5,408 nucleotides of DNA from Pseudomonadota bacterium. GTDB taxonomy: Bacteria > Pseudomonadota > Alphaproteobacteria > Rhizobiales > Devosiaceae. Both the position numbers and the translations under genes were made by a program. Location: NCBI GenBank assembly GCA_023433985.1, contig JAEYTN010000427.1, forward strand, positions 1 through 5,408. The letters are read 5' to 3'. The notes beneath the pieces are model-generated. The model had not been told where the DNA came from. It made no database searches and worked only from the letters and a program-made list of their open reading frames with translations. Below, one piece after another: positions 1 through 5,234 of the stretch (positions within the stretch are counted from its first letter, which is position 1; each line of letters opens with the position of its first letter).

Positions 1-465
1 GTTCACGCAGGCCCGGTCGGCGGCGTACATGGGGTGGAGTGGCTCGATGGCAAGCGGGACGCCGGAGGCGCGGGCATGGGGGAGCATGGCGGCGATGCCG
101 TCGGCGACCATCCGGCGGGCGCCGGGAAGGTCCTTCGAGGAACCCGGCAGGCCGCCGACGACGAGGACGAGGCAATCGGCGCCGAGTTCGGCGGCTTCGT
201 CGATGGCGCGCAGGTTGTCGTCGATATTGGCCTGACGGCCCGCTGGCGTATCCGTTGGGAACATGCCGCCGCGGCAGAGACCGGTGACGCGCAGCTTGTT
301 GCTGCGGACGATGTTGGCCGCTTCCGCCAGACCGATAGCTGCAACCTGGTCGCGCCAGGGGGAGATAGCCGTGACGCCGTGCCGGAGGCAGTCATCGACC
401 ATCTGCGCGAAGGTCGAGCCATTGCGCAGAGTAGCAAGGTTGATGGAGAGCTGGCCCTTGCTCAT
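1..465 (-). CDS. Sugar phosphate isomerase/epimerase-like TIM-barrel protein, 3' end outside window
   Basis: The 155 visible residues run from the start codon at 465 to the window edge with no stop, so the C-terminal part is missing; members of this family are usually about 260-290 residues. The protein begins MSKGQLSINLATLR and shows a xylose-isomerase-like (AP endonuclease 2 type) barrel. It has a first strand with SINLAT (7-12), a TGLCRGGMFP segment (61-70) I recall from a sugar-isomerase subgroup, a hydrophobic strand CLVLVVGG (98-105), and LAIEPLHPMY (138-147). E141 in that last strand is the expected metal-binding glutamate. Such enzymes isomerise, epimerise or dehydrate sugars and keto-sugars in the cytoplasm with a divalent metal. 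The ATG overlaps the DUF993 stop as ATGA, with GGGG upstream at about Shine-Dalgarno distance, so it is the third gene of the leftward operon and probably translationally coupled. The exact reaction is unknown. Family assignment is firm; substrate is not assignable. Confidence 0.85.
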   Translation of the reverse strand, partial: MSKGQLSINLATLRNGSTFAQMVDDCLRHGVTAISPWRDQVAAIGLAEAANIVRSNKLRVTGLCRGGMFPTDTPAGRQANIDDNLRAIDEAAELGADCLVLVVGGLPGSSKDLPGARRMVADGIAAMLPHARASGVPLAIEPLHPMYAADRACVN

Positions 466-1625
466 GCGACCCCGTGCACGGCGAGGACGCGCTTCATGCG
501 GTCGATGGCGAGGCCCGGATCGGCGAGCACGCGAGCCTTGTCGGCAAGGCGGAACAGCTCGGCTAGGTGCTGCAGCGAGCGCGTGGATTGCTGGCCGCCG
601 ATCATAGCGAAATGGTCCTGCAGGCCGTTGAGATAGGCGAGGAAGACGACGCCAGTCTTGTAGAAGCGGGTGGGCGCCTGGAAGATGTGGCGGCTGAGCG
701 GGACGGTGGGCTCCAGCAGCTCGAAGAACTCGTTGTCGCTGCCGCGACCGAGCGCGGCGAGGGCAGCGGAGGCGGCCGGGGCGATGGCATCGAAGATACC
801 GAGCAGCGCGTCGGAATGGCCCTGCTCGTCCCCGGCGATCAGCTCAGCGTAGTTGAAATCGTCGCCGGTATACATGCGGACGCCGGCCGGCAGGCGGCGG
901 CGCATGGCAATCTCTTTCTCCTTGCTGAGCAAGGAAATCTTGATGCCGTCGACCTTGTCGGCATGGGCAGCGATGACGTCGAGGCAGACATCCATGGCCG
1001 CCTCGTGCGCGGCCTGTCCCCAGTAGCCTTCGAGGGCGGGGTCGAACATTTCGCCCAGCCAGTGGAGGATCACCGGCTGCTTCACCTGCGACAGGATGCG
1101 GCCATAGACGCGGGCGTAGTCATCGGGCGATCTCGCGGCGACCTTGAGGGCGCGCGAGGCCATGAGGATGACCCGGCCGCCCTGCCCTTCGACGAAGCCG
1201 ACCTGCTCCTCATAGGCGCGGATGACGTCGTCCATGGTGACGTCCGGGCCCGGCGCGAGATGGTCGGTGCCCGCACCGTAGGCGATGAGAGCGTCGCTGC
1301 GGCTACGGGCTTCGGCATGGGCACGGCGGATCAGTTCCTGCGCGTCAGTCCAGGTGAGGCCCATGCCGCGCTGCGCGGTGTCCATGGCTTCGGCAACCCC
1401 GAGGCCGAGGTCCCACAGCCGATGGCGGAATTTCAGCGTCGTATCCCAGTCGATGGCCGGGGTGAGCCACGGGTCGTTCGACGCGAGCGGATCGGCCACG
1501 ACATGCGCGGCGGCGTAGGCGATGCGCGGAAAGTCCGAGGCGGCGTGGCGCTCGAAGGGGATCGGCGTGTCGCTGAGGCGGTACGCGGTCAACGAGCGAT
1601 CAGCGTTGGGGAGTGCGAGTTCCAT
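462..1625 (-). CDS. DUF993 protein, dihydrodipicolinate synthase-like TIM barrel (putative aldolase/lyase)
   Basis: This 387-residue protein matches my memory of DUF993, which databases group with the dihydrodipicolinate synthase/N-acetylneuraminate lyase (DapA/NanA) superfamily. Those enzymes form a Schiff base between a lysine and a 2-keto acid and make or break a C-C bond. Barrel-like strands are visible at ALIAYGAGTDHL (112-122), GGRVILMASRAL (149-160), QPVILHWLG (183-191) and VDGIKISLLSKEKE (225-238). K229 in the GIK motif sits where the catalytic lysine lies in DapA-type enzymes. YTGDDFNY (252-259) follows at the next-strand position. The DapA YNxP tyrosine segment is replaced by LHWLG, so the proton relay must differ. 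The start at 1625 lies 3 bp after the oxidoreductase stop, with GGGGA about 8 bases upstream of the ATG. It is the middle gene of the leftward operon. The sugar-type neighbours argue for catabolism of a keto-sugar intermediate rather than lysine synthesis; this is inference. Confidence 0.85.
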   Translation of the reverse strand: MELALPNADRSLTAYRLSDTPIPFERHAASDFPRIAYAAAHVVADPLASNDPWLTPAIDWDTTLKFRHRLWDLGLGVAEAMDTAQRGMGLTWTDAQELIRRAHAEARSRSDALIAYGAGTDHLAPGPDVTMDDVIRAYEEQVGFVEGQGGRVILMASRALKVAARSPDDYARVYGRILSQVKQPVILHWLGEMFDPALEGYWGQAAHEAAMDVCLDVIAAHADKVDGIKISLLSKEKEIAMRRRLPAGVRMYTGDDFNYAELIAGDEQGHSDALLGIFDAIAPAASAALAALGRGSDNEFFELLEPTVPLSRHIFQAPTRFYKTGVVFLAYLNGLQDHFAMIGGQQSTRSLQHLAELFRLADKARVLADPGLAIDRMKRVLAVHGVA

Positions 1626-1628
1626 GGC

Positions 1629-2780
1629 TCAAATCCCCAGCTTCGGAACATCCAGCCAGCGGCGTTCCTTCCAGCTTTGCAGGCCCAGGGTGGCCAGCTG
1701 GACGCCCTTGGCGCCGGCTTCGAGGCCATAGGGCCAGGGGGCATCCTCGGCGACGTGCTTGAGGAACATCTCCCACTGGGCCTTGAAGCCGTTCTGGGCG
1801 GGCCAGTTGTCGGGGACTTCCTCCCACTGCTCGAAGAAGTTGAACTTGCTGGGCTCGTCCGGATTCCACACCGGCTTGGGCGTGTTCACCCGGTGCTGGG
1901 TGAAGCACTTGTGGAGACCCGCGACGGCGGAGCCGTGGGTGCCGTCGACCTGGAAGGTGACGAGGTCGTCGCGGCGGACGCGGACATCCCAGCTGCTGTT
2001 GATGTGGGCGACGGCGCCGCCCTCGAGCTGGAAGGTGGCATAGGCCGCATCGTCGGCATCGGCCACGAAGCGGTTGCCCTTCTCGTCGACGCGCTCGGGA
2101 ATATGCGTAGCGCCGAGGCAGCTTACGGCTTGGACCTCGCCGAAGAGGTTATCCAGCACGTAGCGCCAGTGGCACAGCATATCGAGGATGATGCCGCCGC
2201 CATCGGCCTTGCGGTAGTTCCAGCTGGGTCGCTGCGCCGGCTGCCAGTCGCCCTCGAACACCCAGTAGCCGAATTCGCCCCGCACCGAGAGGATGCGGCC
2301 GAAGAAGCCGGACTCGCGCAGCATCTTGAGCTTGAGCAGGCCAGGGAGGAACAGCTTGTCCTGCACCACGCCGTGCTTGATGCCGGCCGACTTCGCCTTC
2401 CTGGCGAGCGCGACGGCGGAGTGGAGATCGTCCGAAACGGGCTTCTCGCAATAGACATGCTTGCCGGCATCGATGGCGCGGCCGAGGAGGCCGGCGCGCA
2501 TCTGCGTGGTGCCGGCATCGAAGAAGACCTCGTCCTCCGGGTTGCTCAGCGCCGCCTCGAGGTCGGTGCTCCAGCGGGCGATGTTGTGCCTGGTCGCAAG
2601 GGCCTGAATCTTCTCGCGATCCCGCCCGACGATGATGGGATCGACGACCAGCCGGTCGCCGTTCGAGAGCACCACCCCGCCCTGCTCGCGGATAGCGAGG
2701 ATGGAGCGCACCAGGTGCTGGTTGTAGCCCATGCGACCGGTCACGCCATGCATGATCAGCCCCAGCCGCCGCTCGGCCAT
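1629..2780 (-). CDS. Gfo/Idh/MocA family NAD(P)-dependent oxidoreductase
   Basis: This 383-residue protein has the two-domain layout of the Gfo/Idh/MocA family. An N-terminal Rossmann fold spans about 1-135 and a C-terminal sugar-binding domain the rest. Family marks are EKPV (112-115), which carries the catalytic lysine K113, and GGGIILDMLCHW (194-205), with D200 and H204 where the family keeps its catalytic Asp/His. The nucleotide loop is HGVTGRMG (11-18), which resembles dihydrodipicolinate reductase more than the usual GxGxxG. Family members oxidise or reduce sugars, inositols or sugar derivatives with NAD(H) or NADP(H). The start at 2780 is chosen because GGGGAGGA (2786-2793) lies 5 bases upstream. 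The longer open frame to 2852 would start on the promoter's own -35 TTGACG. As first gene of the leftward operon behind a predicted operator, it probably performs the initial oxidation of the imported compound. The substrate is unknown. Confidence 0.92.
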   Translation of the reverse strand: MAERRLGLIMHGVTGRMGYNQHLVRSILAIREQGGVVLSNGDRLVVDPIIVGRDREKIQALATRHNIARWSTDLEAALSNPEDEVFFDAGTTQMRAGLLGRAIDAGKHVYCEKPVSDDLHSAVALARKAKSAGIKHGVVQDKLFLPGLLKLKMLRESGFFGRILSVRGEFGYWVFEGDWQPAQRPSWNYRKADGGGIILDMLCHWRYVLDNLFGEVQAVSCLGATHIPERVDEKGNRFVADADDAAYATFQLEGGAVAHINSSWDVRVRRDDLVTFQVDGTHGSAVAGLHKCFTQHRVNTPKPVWNPDEPSKFNFFEQWEEVPDNWPAQNGFKAQWEMFLKHVAEDAPWPYGLEAGAKGVQLATLGLQSWKERRWLDVPKLGI

Positions 2781-2785
2781 CGGTG

Positions 2786-2793
2786 TCCTCCCC
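2786..2793 (-). promoter_or_regulatory. Ribosome binding site deciding the oxidoreductase start
   Basis: On the minus strand GGGGAGGA is followed by CACCG and then ATG at 2780. This strong Shine-Dalgarno match fixes the start and rules out the upstream TTG codon at 2852. Confidence 0.85.
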
Positions 2794-2803
2794 GATCTCG
2801 TTT

Positions 2804-2825
2804 TTGTAACTGCTTGGTTACTTAG
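2804..2825. promoter_or_regulatory. Predicted operator 1 (catabolic operon), copy of the shared 22-bp element
   Basis: On the plus strand the site reads TTGTAAC, TGC, TTGGTTA, C, TTAG. Its symmetric core is GTAAC-N6-GTTAC (2806-2821). It matches 18 of 22 bases of the element at 3835-3856 upstream of the ABC importer. It overlaps and lies just downstream of the predicted -10 box of the leftward promoter, a classic repressor position. The architecture resembles the TGACCA-NN-TGGTCA site of the TetR-family regulator RutR, and the adjacent gene encodes a TetR-family protein. Binding by that protein is inferred. Confidence 0.75.
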
Positions 2826-2852
2826 ATACACGCCGCTAGGATGAACCGTCAA
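2823..2852 (-). promoter_or_regulatory. Predicted sigma-70-type promoter of the leftward catabolic operon
   Basis: On the minus strand a TTGACG -35 box (2847-2852) is followed after 18 bases by TATCTA (2823-2828) as the -10. Transcription would begin near 2815, leaving a short leader of about 35 bases that contains operator 1 and the Shine-Dalgarno. The -35 is near-consensus; the -10 is only a partial match. Confidence 0.6.
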
Positions 2853-2886
2853 GACCGGGCCCTGCGACGATCAGCGGCGCATTAGC

Positions 2887-2902
2887 AAATGAACGTTCAT
2901 TT
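2887..2902. promoter_or_regulatory. Perfect 16-bp palindrome in the regulator promoter, probable autoregulatory operator
   Basis: AAATGAACGTTCATTT is its own reverse complement over all 16 bases. It ends at the first base of TATAAG (2902-2907), a good candidate -10 for the tetR gene, so it fills the space between -35 and -10 where a repressor would block RNA polymerase. Perfect palindromes of this size are typical of TetR-family operators. Its sequence is unlike the GTAAC-N6-GTTAC element at the target promoters, so it may be bound by the same TetR protein with different affinity or by another regulator. Confidence 0.65.
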
Positions 2903-2907
2903 ATAAG
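2902..2907 (+). promoter_or_regulatory. Candidate -10 box of the tetR gene
   Basis: TATAAG matches five of six consensus -10 bases. No convincing -35 is seen 16-18 bases upstream (the region reads GCATTAG), so the promoter may be weak or rely on non-consensus contacts. It would start transcription near 2914, immediately before the leader hairpin, with an untranslated leader of about 70 bases. Confidence 0.4.
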
Positions 2908-2914
2908 CCTGCTT

Positions 2915-2950
2915 TCCCGTTCGCTCCCGGTTCGGGAGCCGAAGACGGGA
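2915..2950 (+). other. Leader hairpin upstream of the tetR start
   Basis: Nested inverted repeats form one long stem. The inner arms GCTCCCG (2923-2929) and CGGGAGC (2933-2939) are perfect. TTCG (2920-2923) can alternatively pair with CGAA (2940-2943), and TCCCG (2915-2919) pairs with CGGGA (2946-2950), leaving small bulges on the right side. No T-run follows on either strand, so it is not an intrinsic terminator. It lies about 20 bases upstream of the Shine-Dalgarno and would sit at the 5' end of the mRNA, where it could protect the transcript. Confidence 0.5.
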
Positions 2951-2982
2951 GTTTGGGGCAGGCCTGGGACAGAGGGGATAAA

Positions 2983-3666
2983 ATGGCGAGCGACTTGGCG
3001 GCGGCAGCAAAGCCCAGGCGGCGGGTGAGCGCGGATGCGCCGGCCCGGCCGCGTGATGCCGAGCGCACCAAGGCCTCGATCCTCAAGGCGGCGCGCGACG
3101 AGTTCTGCGAGCAGGGCTTCAACGGGGCGCGGGTGGATGCCATCGCCGACCGGGCGAAGGCCAACAAGCGGCTGCTCTACCACTATTTCGGCAACAAGGA
3201 GGCCCTCTACTCCGCCGTGCTGCTCGACGCCTACCAGGAGATCCGGCGCGGCGAGCGGGAGCTGAAGCTCGACAAGATCGAGCCGGTGGAGGCTATGGAC
3301 CGGCTGGTGCGCTTCACCTTCCGGCACTTCCTCGCCAACCCGTGGTTTCCGCGGCTGCTGGCGGTAGAGAACCTGCAGAACGCGCGCTTCCTCAAGGAAC
3401 TCGACGACATCCCGGCGCTCCACTCGCCGCTCGTGGCGGAGCTGGGCGACATCGTCAGGCGCGGGCACGAGGCGGGGGTGTTCCGCACCGATGTCGACCC
3501 CATGCAGCTCTATATCTCGATCGCTGGACTTGGGTACTTCTACGTCTCCAACATGAAGACGCTGAGCGTGATCTTCGGCAAGGACCTGAGTCAGTTTGCG
3601 CTGATCCAGGAAAGGGAAGCACAGGCGGTGCAGATGGTGCTAGACTACTTGCGCGCGAAACGCTGA
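2983..3666 (+). CDS. TetR/AcrR family transcriptional regulator, RutR-like architecture
   Basis: This 227-residue protein starts with a basic, probably flexible tail (1-26) and then has the TetR DNA-binding domain at about 27-80. The helix-turn-helix is VDAIADRAKANKRLLYHYF (51-69), followed by the family signature GNKEALYSAVL (70-80). The C-terminal ligand and dimerisation domain contains FRHFLANPWFPRLLAVENLQ (113-132) and DPMQLYISIAGLGYFYVSN (172-190). Its length, basic tail and the spacing of these blocks resemble RutR-type members. The ATG at 2983 is chosen for GAGGGG five bases upstream; an in-frame TTG at 2953 lacks such a site. The gene lies between the two operons carrying the shared element, so it most likely represses both until an inducer, probably the substrate or an intermediate, binds. 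Autoregulation through the palindrome at 2887-2902 is plausible. Family is certain; ligand and targets are inferred. Confidence 0.93.
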   Translation: MASDLAAAAKPRRRVSADAPARPRDAERTKASILKAARDEFCEQGFNGARVDAIADRAKANKRLLYHYFGNKEALYSAVLLDAYQEIRRGERELKLDKIEPVEAMDRLVRFTFRHFLANPWFPRLLAVENLQNARFLKELDDIPALHSPLVAELGDIVRRGHEAGVFRTDVDPMQLYISIAGLGYFYVSNMKTLSVIFGKDLSQFALIQEREAQAVQMVLDYLRAKR

Positions 3667-3806
3667 CCGCCACGCCCGATCCGTAGATCCGTCGTGCTTC
3701 GGCCATGAAGATGAAGCTATTCTGAACGGTGCTCGCGTCGCCGGGCCATGAAGTTCCGCCAGCCGAACGGCTGGATTCCGGCGATGTAAACGATCTCTTG
3801 AGTGGG
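3667..3806. other. Non-coding stretch between tetR and the importer promoter
   Basis: No supportable gene is seen here. The stretch holds two adjacent GATCCGT copies (3678-3684, 3686-3692), a 10-bp direct repeat GGCCATGAAG (3701-3710 and 3744-3753), and the hairpin at 3759-3774. A 13-codon open frame beginning at 3748 has no Shine-Dalgarno and is not called as a gene. The repeats are short enough to be chance or remnants of a dispersed element. Confidence 0.5.
3759..3774. terminator. Hairpin after tetR, possible weak terminator
   Basis: CCAGCCG-AA-CGGCTGG is a perfect 7-bp inverted repeat about 90 bases after the tetR stop and about 30 bases before the importer -35 box. It is the only clear stem-loop in this gap, so it may end or trim the tetR transcript. 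There is no T-run on either side, so Rho-independent termination is doubtful. It could instead be part of a dispersed repeat. Confidence 0.25.
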
Positions 3807-3836
3807 TTGACAGCGTCGCAATCACAGCCCAATGTT
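3807..3836 (+). promoter_or_regulatory. Predicted promoter of the ABC importer operon
   Basis: A perfect -35 TTGACA (3807-3812) is followed by a weak -10, best read as AATGTT (3831-3836, 18-base spacer) or CAATGT (3830-3835, 17-base spacer). The operator core begins directly after it. The -35-to-operator distance is 24 bases here and 25 in the catabolic promoter, which supports both assignments. Confidence 0.55.
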
Positions 3837-3856
3837 GTAACCAGTTGGTTATTTAG
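3835..3856. promoter_or_regulatory. Predicted operator 2 (ABC importer), copy of the shared 22-bp element
   Basis: The site reads TTGTAAC, CAG, TTGGTTA, T, TTAG, with the symmetric core TAACCA-GT-TGGTTA (3838-3851). It agrees with operator 1 at 18 of 22 positions and occupies the same place relative to the -35 box. The TAACCA-NN-TGGTTA form is close to the RutR-type TGACCA-NN-TGGTCA site. It probably lets the neighbouring TetR protein shut off the importer together with the catabolic genes. Confidence 0.75.
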
Positions 3857-3886
3857 CGCCACCAAGAGCGCTGACCAGACAGGTTT

Positions 3887-3909
3887 CGGGATGGTGTGAC
3901 GCCACCCCG
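3887..3909 (+). other. Leader hairpin upstream of the binding-protein gene
   Basis: CGGG (3887-3890) pairs with CCCG (3906-3909). After one mismatch TGGTG (3892-3896) pairs with CGCCA (3900-3904), including one G-T wobble, leaving a TGA loop. It ends 12 bases before the Shine-Dalgarno and could stabilise the mRNA 5' end. A modest imperfect stem. Confidence 0.35.
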
Positions 3910-3921
3910 ATGGAGAGGACG

Positions 3922-3926
3922 GGAGG
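3922..3926 (+). promoter_or_regulatory. Ribosome binding site of the binding-protein gene
   Basis: GGAGG lies 5 bases before the ATG at 3932 and 11 before the ATG at 3938. It favours 3932 and rules out the upstream GTG at 3896. Confidence 0.75.
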
Positions 3927-3931
3927 ATCTC

Positions 3932-5227
3932 ATGGGTATGTCACTCGACAGACGTCAATTCTTGCTGGGCTCGACGGCCCTGCTCGGCGCCGCCGCGCTG
4001 TCGCCGGCCGCGGCACTGGCGCAGGAGAACCGGTTGCGGCTGCTGTTCTGGGGTGGCCAGGCGCGCGCCGACCGCACCTACGCGGCGACAGACCTCTACT
4101 CGGCCGCCAACCCCGGCACCGCCTTCGACGGCGAATTCATGGCGTTCTCGGACTACTGGACGAAGCTGGGCACCCAGGTTGCCGGCGGCAACGCGCCCGA
4201 CATCATCCAGATGGACTACCGCTACATCGTCGAATACGCGAACCGCAACGCCATCGCCCCGCTCGACGACTTCGTCGGCAAGGAGATGGACCTGTCGGAT
4301 TTCGACCAGGACCAGCTCGACGGCGGCAAGGTCAACGGCAAGCTCTACGGCATCAGCCTGGGCGCCAACTCGGTGGCCACCATCGTCAACAAGGCGGCGT
4401 TCGAGGAAGCGGGCGTGGAAGTGCCCGGCCAGGACCTGTCCTACGAGGACCTGCCGGCGCTGGCCGAGAAGTTCAACTCGGGCAACAAGCGCGCGGGCAT
4501 GAAGCTGTGGTCGGATAACTCGGGCGTCGAGCCCGCGCTCGACAACTGGCTGCGTTCGAAGGGCAAGGGCCTCTACGGCGCCGACGGCAAGCCGCTGTTC
4601 GACGAGAACGACCTGGTCGAGTGGTTCAAGCTCTGGGCGGACCTGCGCGCCGCGGGCGTCACCGTGTCGCCGGACGATCAGGCGCTCGATGCGACCGACG
4701 CGATCGAGAACACCATGGTGACGCTGGGCAAGGCGGCGACGACGGCCGCCAACTCCAACCAGCTGGTGGCGTTCCAGGCGGTCAATAAGGACCCGCTGAC
4801 CATGATCCACTACCCGCGCTACAAGCCGGGTGCGACGGGAGGCCACTACCGGAAGCCCTCGATGTTCTTCTCGCTCGGCGCGACCAGCCAGAAGCTTTCG
4901 GACGGGGCGAAGTTCATCAACTTCTTCATCTCCGACCCCGAAGCCACCAAGGCGCTCGGCGTCGAGCGCGGCATCCCCTGCAAGGCCTCGACCCGTGCGA
5001 ACATCGAGCCGACGCTCGACGCGCAGAGCCAGATCGCGCTCAACTTCGTGTCGAACCTCGGCGACCTGCTCGGGCCGCTGCCGCCCTCCCCGCCCGCCAA
5101 CGCAGGCGAGATCAACAAGGCGCTGAAGACCAAGAGCCAGGAAGTGGCTTTCGGTGCGCAGTCGCCTGAGGAAGCCGGCCCGGCCTTCTTCAAGGACGTG
5201 AACGACATCCTCGCCCGCGCAGGCTGA
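3932..5227 (+). CDS. ABC transporter extracellular sugar-binding protein (family 1), Tat-type signal
   Basis: This 431-residue protein has the usual length and build of a family 1 periplasmic carbohydrate-binding protein, which captures the substrate and delivers it to the membrane permeases. The signal peptide has twin arginines R7-R8 in LDRRQFLLG, a hydrophobic stretch to about residue 28, and a likely cleavage after ALA (28-30). This fits Tat export, although aspartate replaces the usual Ser/Thr before the arginines. Mature-protein marks are RLRLLFWGGQ (34-43), GGNAPDIIQMDYRYI (85-99), GKLYGISLGANS (136-147) and the late ERGIPCKAS (345-353), matching the RGIP block common near the C-terminus of these proteins. 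The ATG at 3932 has GGAGG 5 bases upstream; the ATG at 3938 (429 residues) is an alternative, while the GTG at 3896 precedes the ribosome site. The permease gene follows after 7 bp. The ligand is not evident. Confidence 0.93.
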   Translation: MGMSLDRRQFLLGSTALLGAAALSPAAALAQENRLRLLFWGGQARADRTYAATDLYSAANPGTAFDGEFMAFSDYWTKLGTQVAGGNAPDIIQMDYRYIVEYANRNAIAPLDDFVGKEMDLSDFDQDQLDGGKVNGKLYGISLGANSVATIVNKAAFEEAGVEVPGQDLSYEDLPALAEKFNSGNKRAGMKLWSDNSGVEPALDNWLRSKGKGLYGADGKPLFDENDLVEWFKLWADLRAAGVTVSPDDQALDATDAIENTMVTLGKAATTAANSNQLVAFQAVNKDPLTMIHYPRYKPGATGGHYRKPSMFFSLGATSQKLSDGAKFINFFISDPEATKALGVERGIPCKASTRANIEPTLDAQSQIALNFVSNLGDLLGPLPPSPPANAGEINKALKTKSQEVAFGAQSPEEAGPAFFKDVNDILARAG

Positions 5228-5234
5228 TCGAACA

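Noticed and set aside
462..2780. Reading the DapA-like and DapB-motif genes as a lysine biosynthesis pair.
   Set aside because: The oxidoreductase has Gfo/Idh/MocA marks (EKPV, DMLCHW), DUF993 lacks the DapA YNxP segment, and the neighbours are sugar uptake and isomerase genes.
567..2825. A 752-codon open frame on the plus strand, antisense to the oxidoreductase and DUF993 genes.
   Set aside because: It lies opposite two clear family members, has low-complexity Ala/Gly/Glu/Val-rich composition with no recognisable domain, and is the expected shadow of GC-rich coding DNA.
2781..2852. An N-terminal extension of the oxidoreductase starting at a TTG at 2852.
   Set aside because: That TTG is part of the predicted -35 box, and a strong Shine-Dalgarno precedes the ATG at 2780, where the family's normal N-terminus begins.
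2953..2982. A TTG start adding ten residues to the TetR protein.
   Set aside because: GAGGGG lies five bases before the ATG at 2983; the extension has no such site and includes the leader region.
2836..3468. A 210-codon minus-strand open frame opposite the tetR gene.
   Set aside because: It is a shadow of an unambiguous TetR coding sequence, with no recognisable domain of its own.
3748..3789. A 13-codon open frame (MKFRQPNGWIPAM) between tetR and the importer promoter, considered as a leader peptide.
   Set aside because: It has no Shine-Dalgarno, lies upstream of the predicted importer promoter, and overlaps the hairpin at 3759-3774, so there is no support for translation.
3896..3931. A GTG start adding twelve residues to the binding protein.
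   Set aside because: It lies upstream of the GGAGG ribosome site, and the extra residues would precede a normal signal peptide.
3941..4846. A 301-codon minus-strand open frame opposite the binding-protein gene.
   Set aside because: It is Arg/Val/Ala-rich with no domain, and the plus-strand frame is a complete binding protein with signal peptide and ribosome site.
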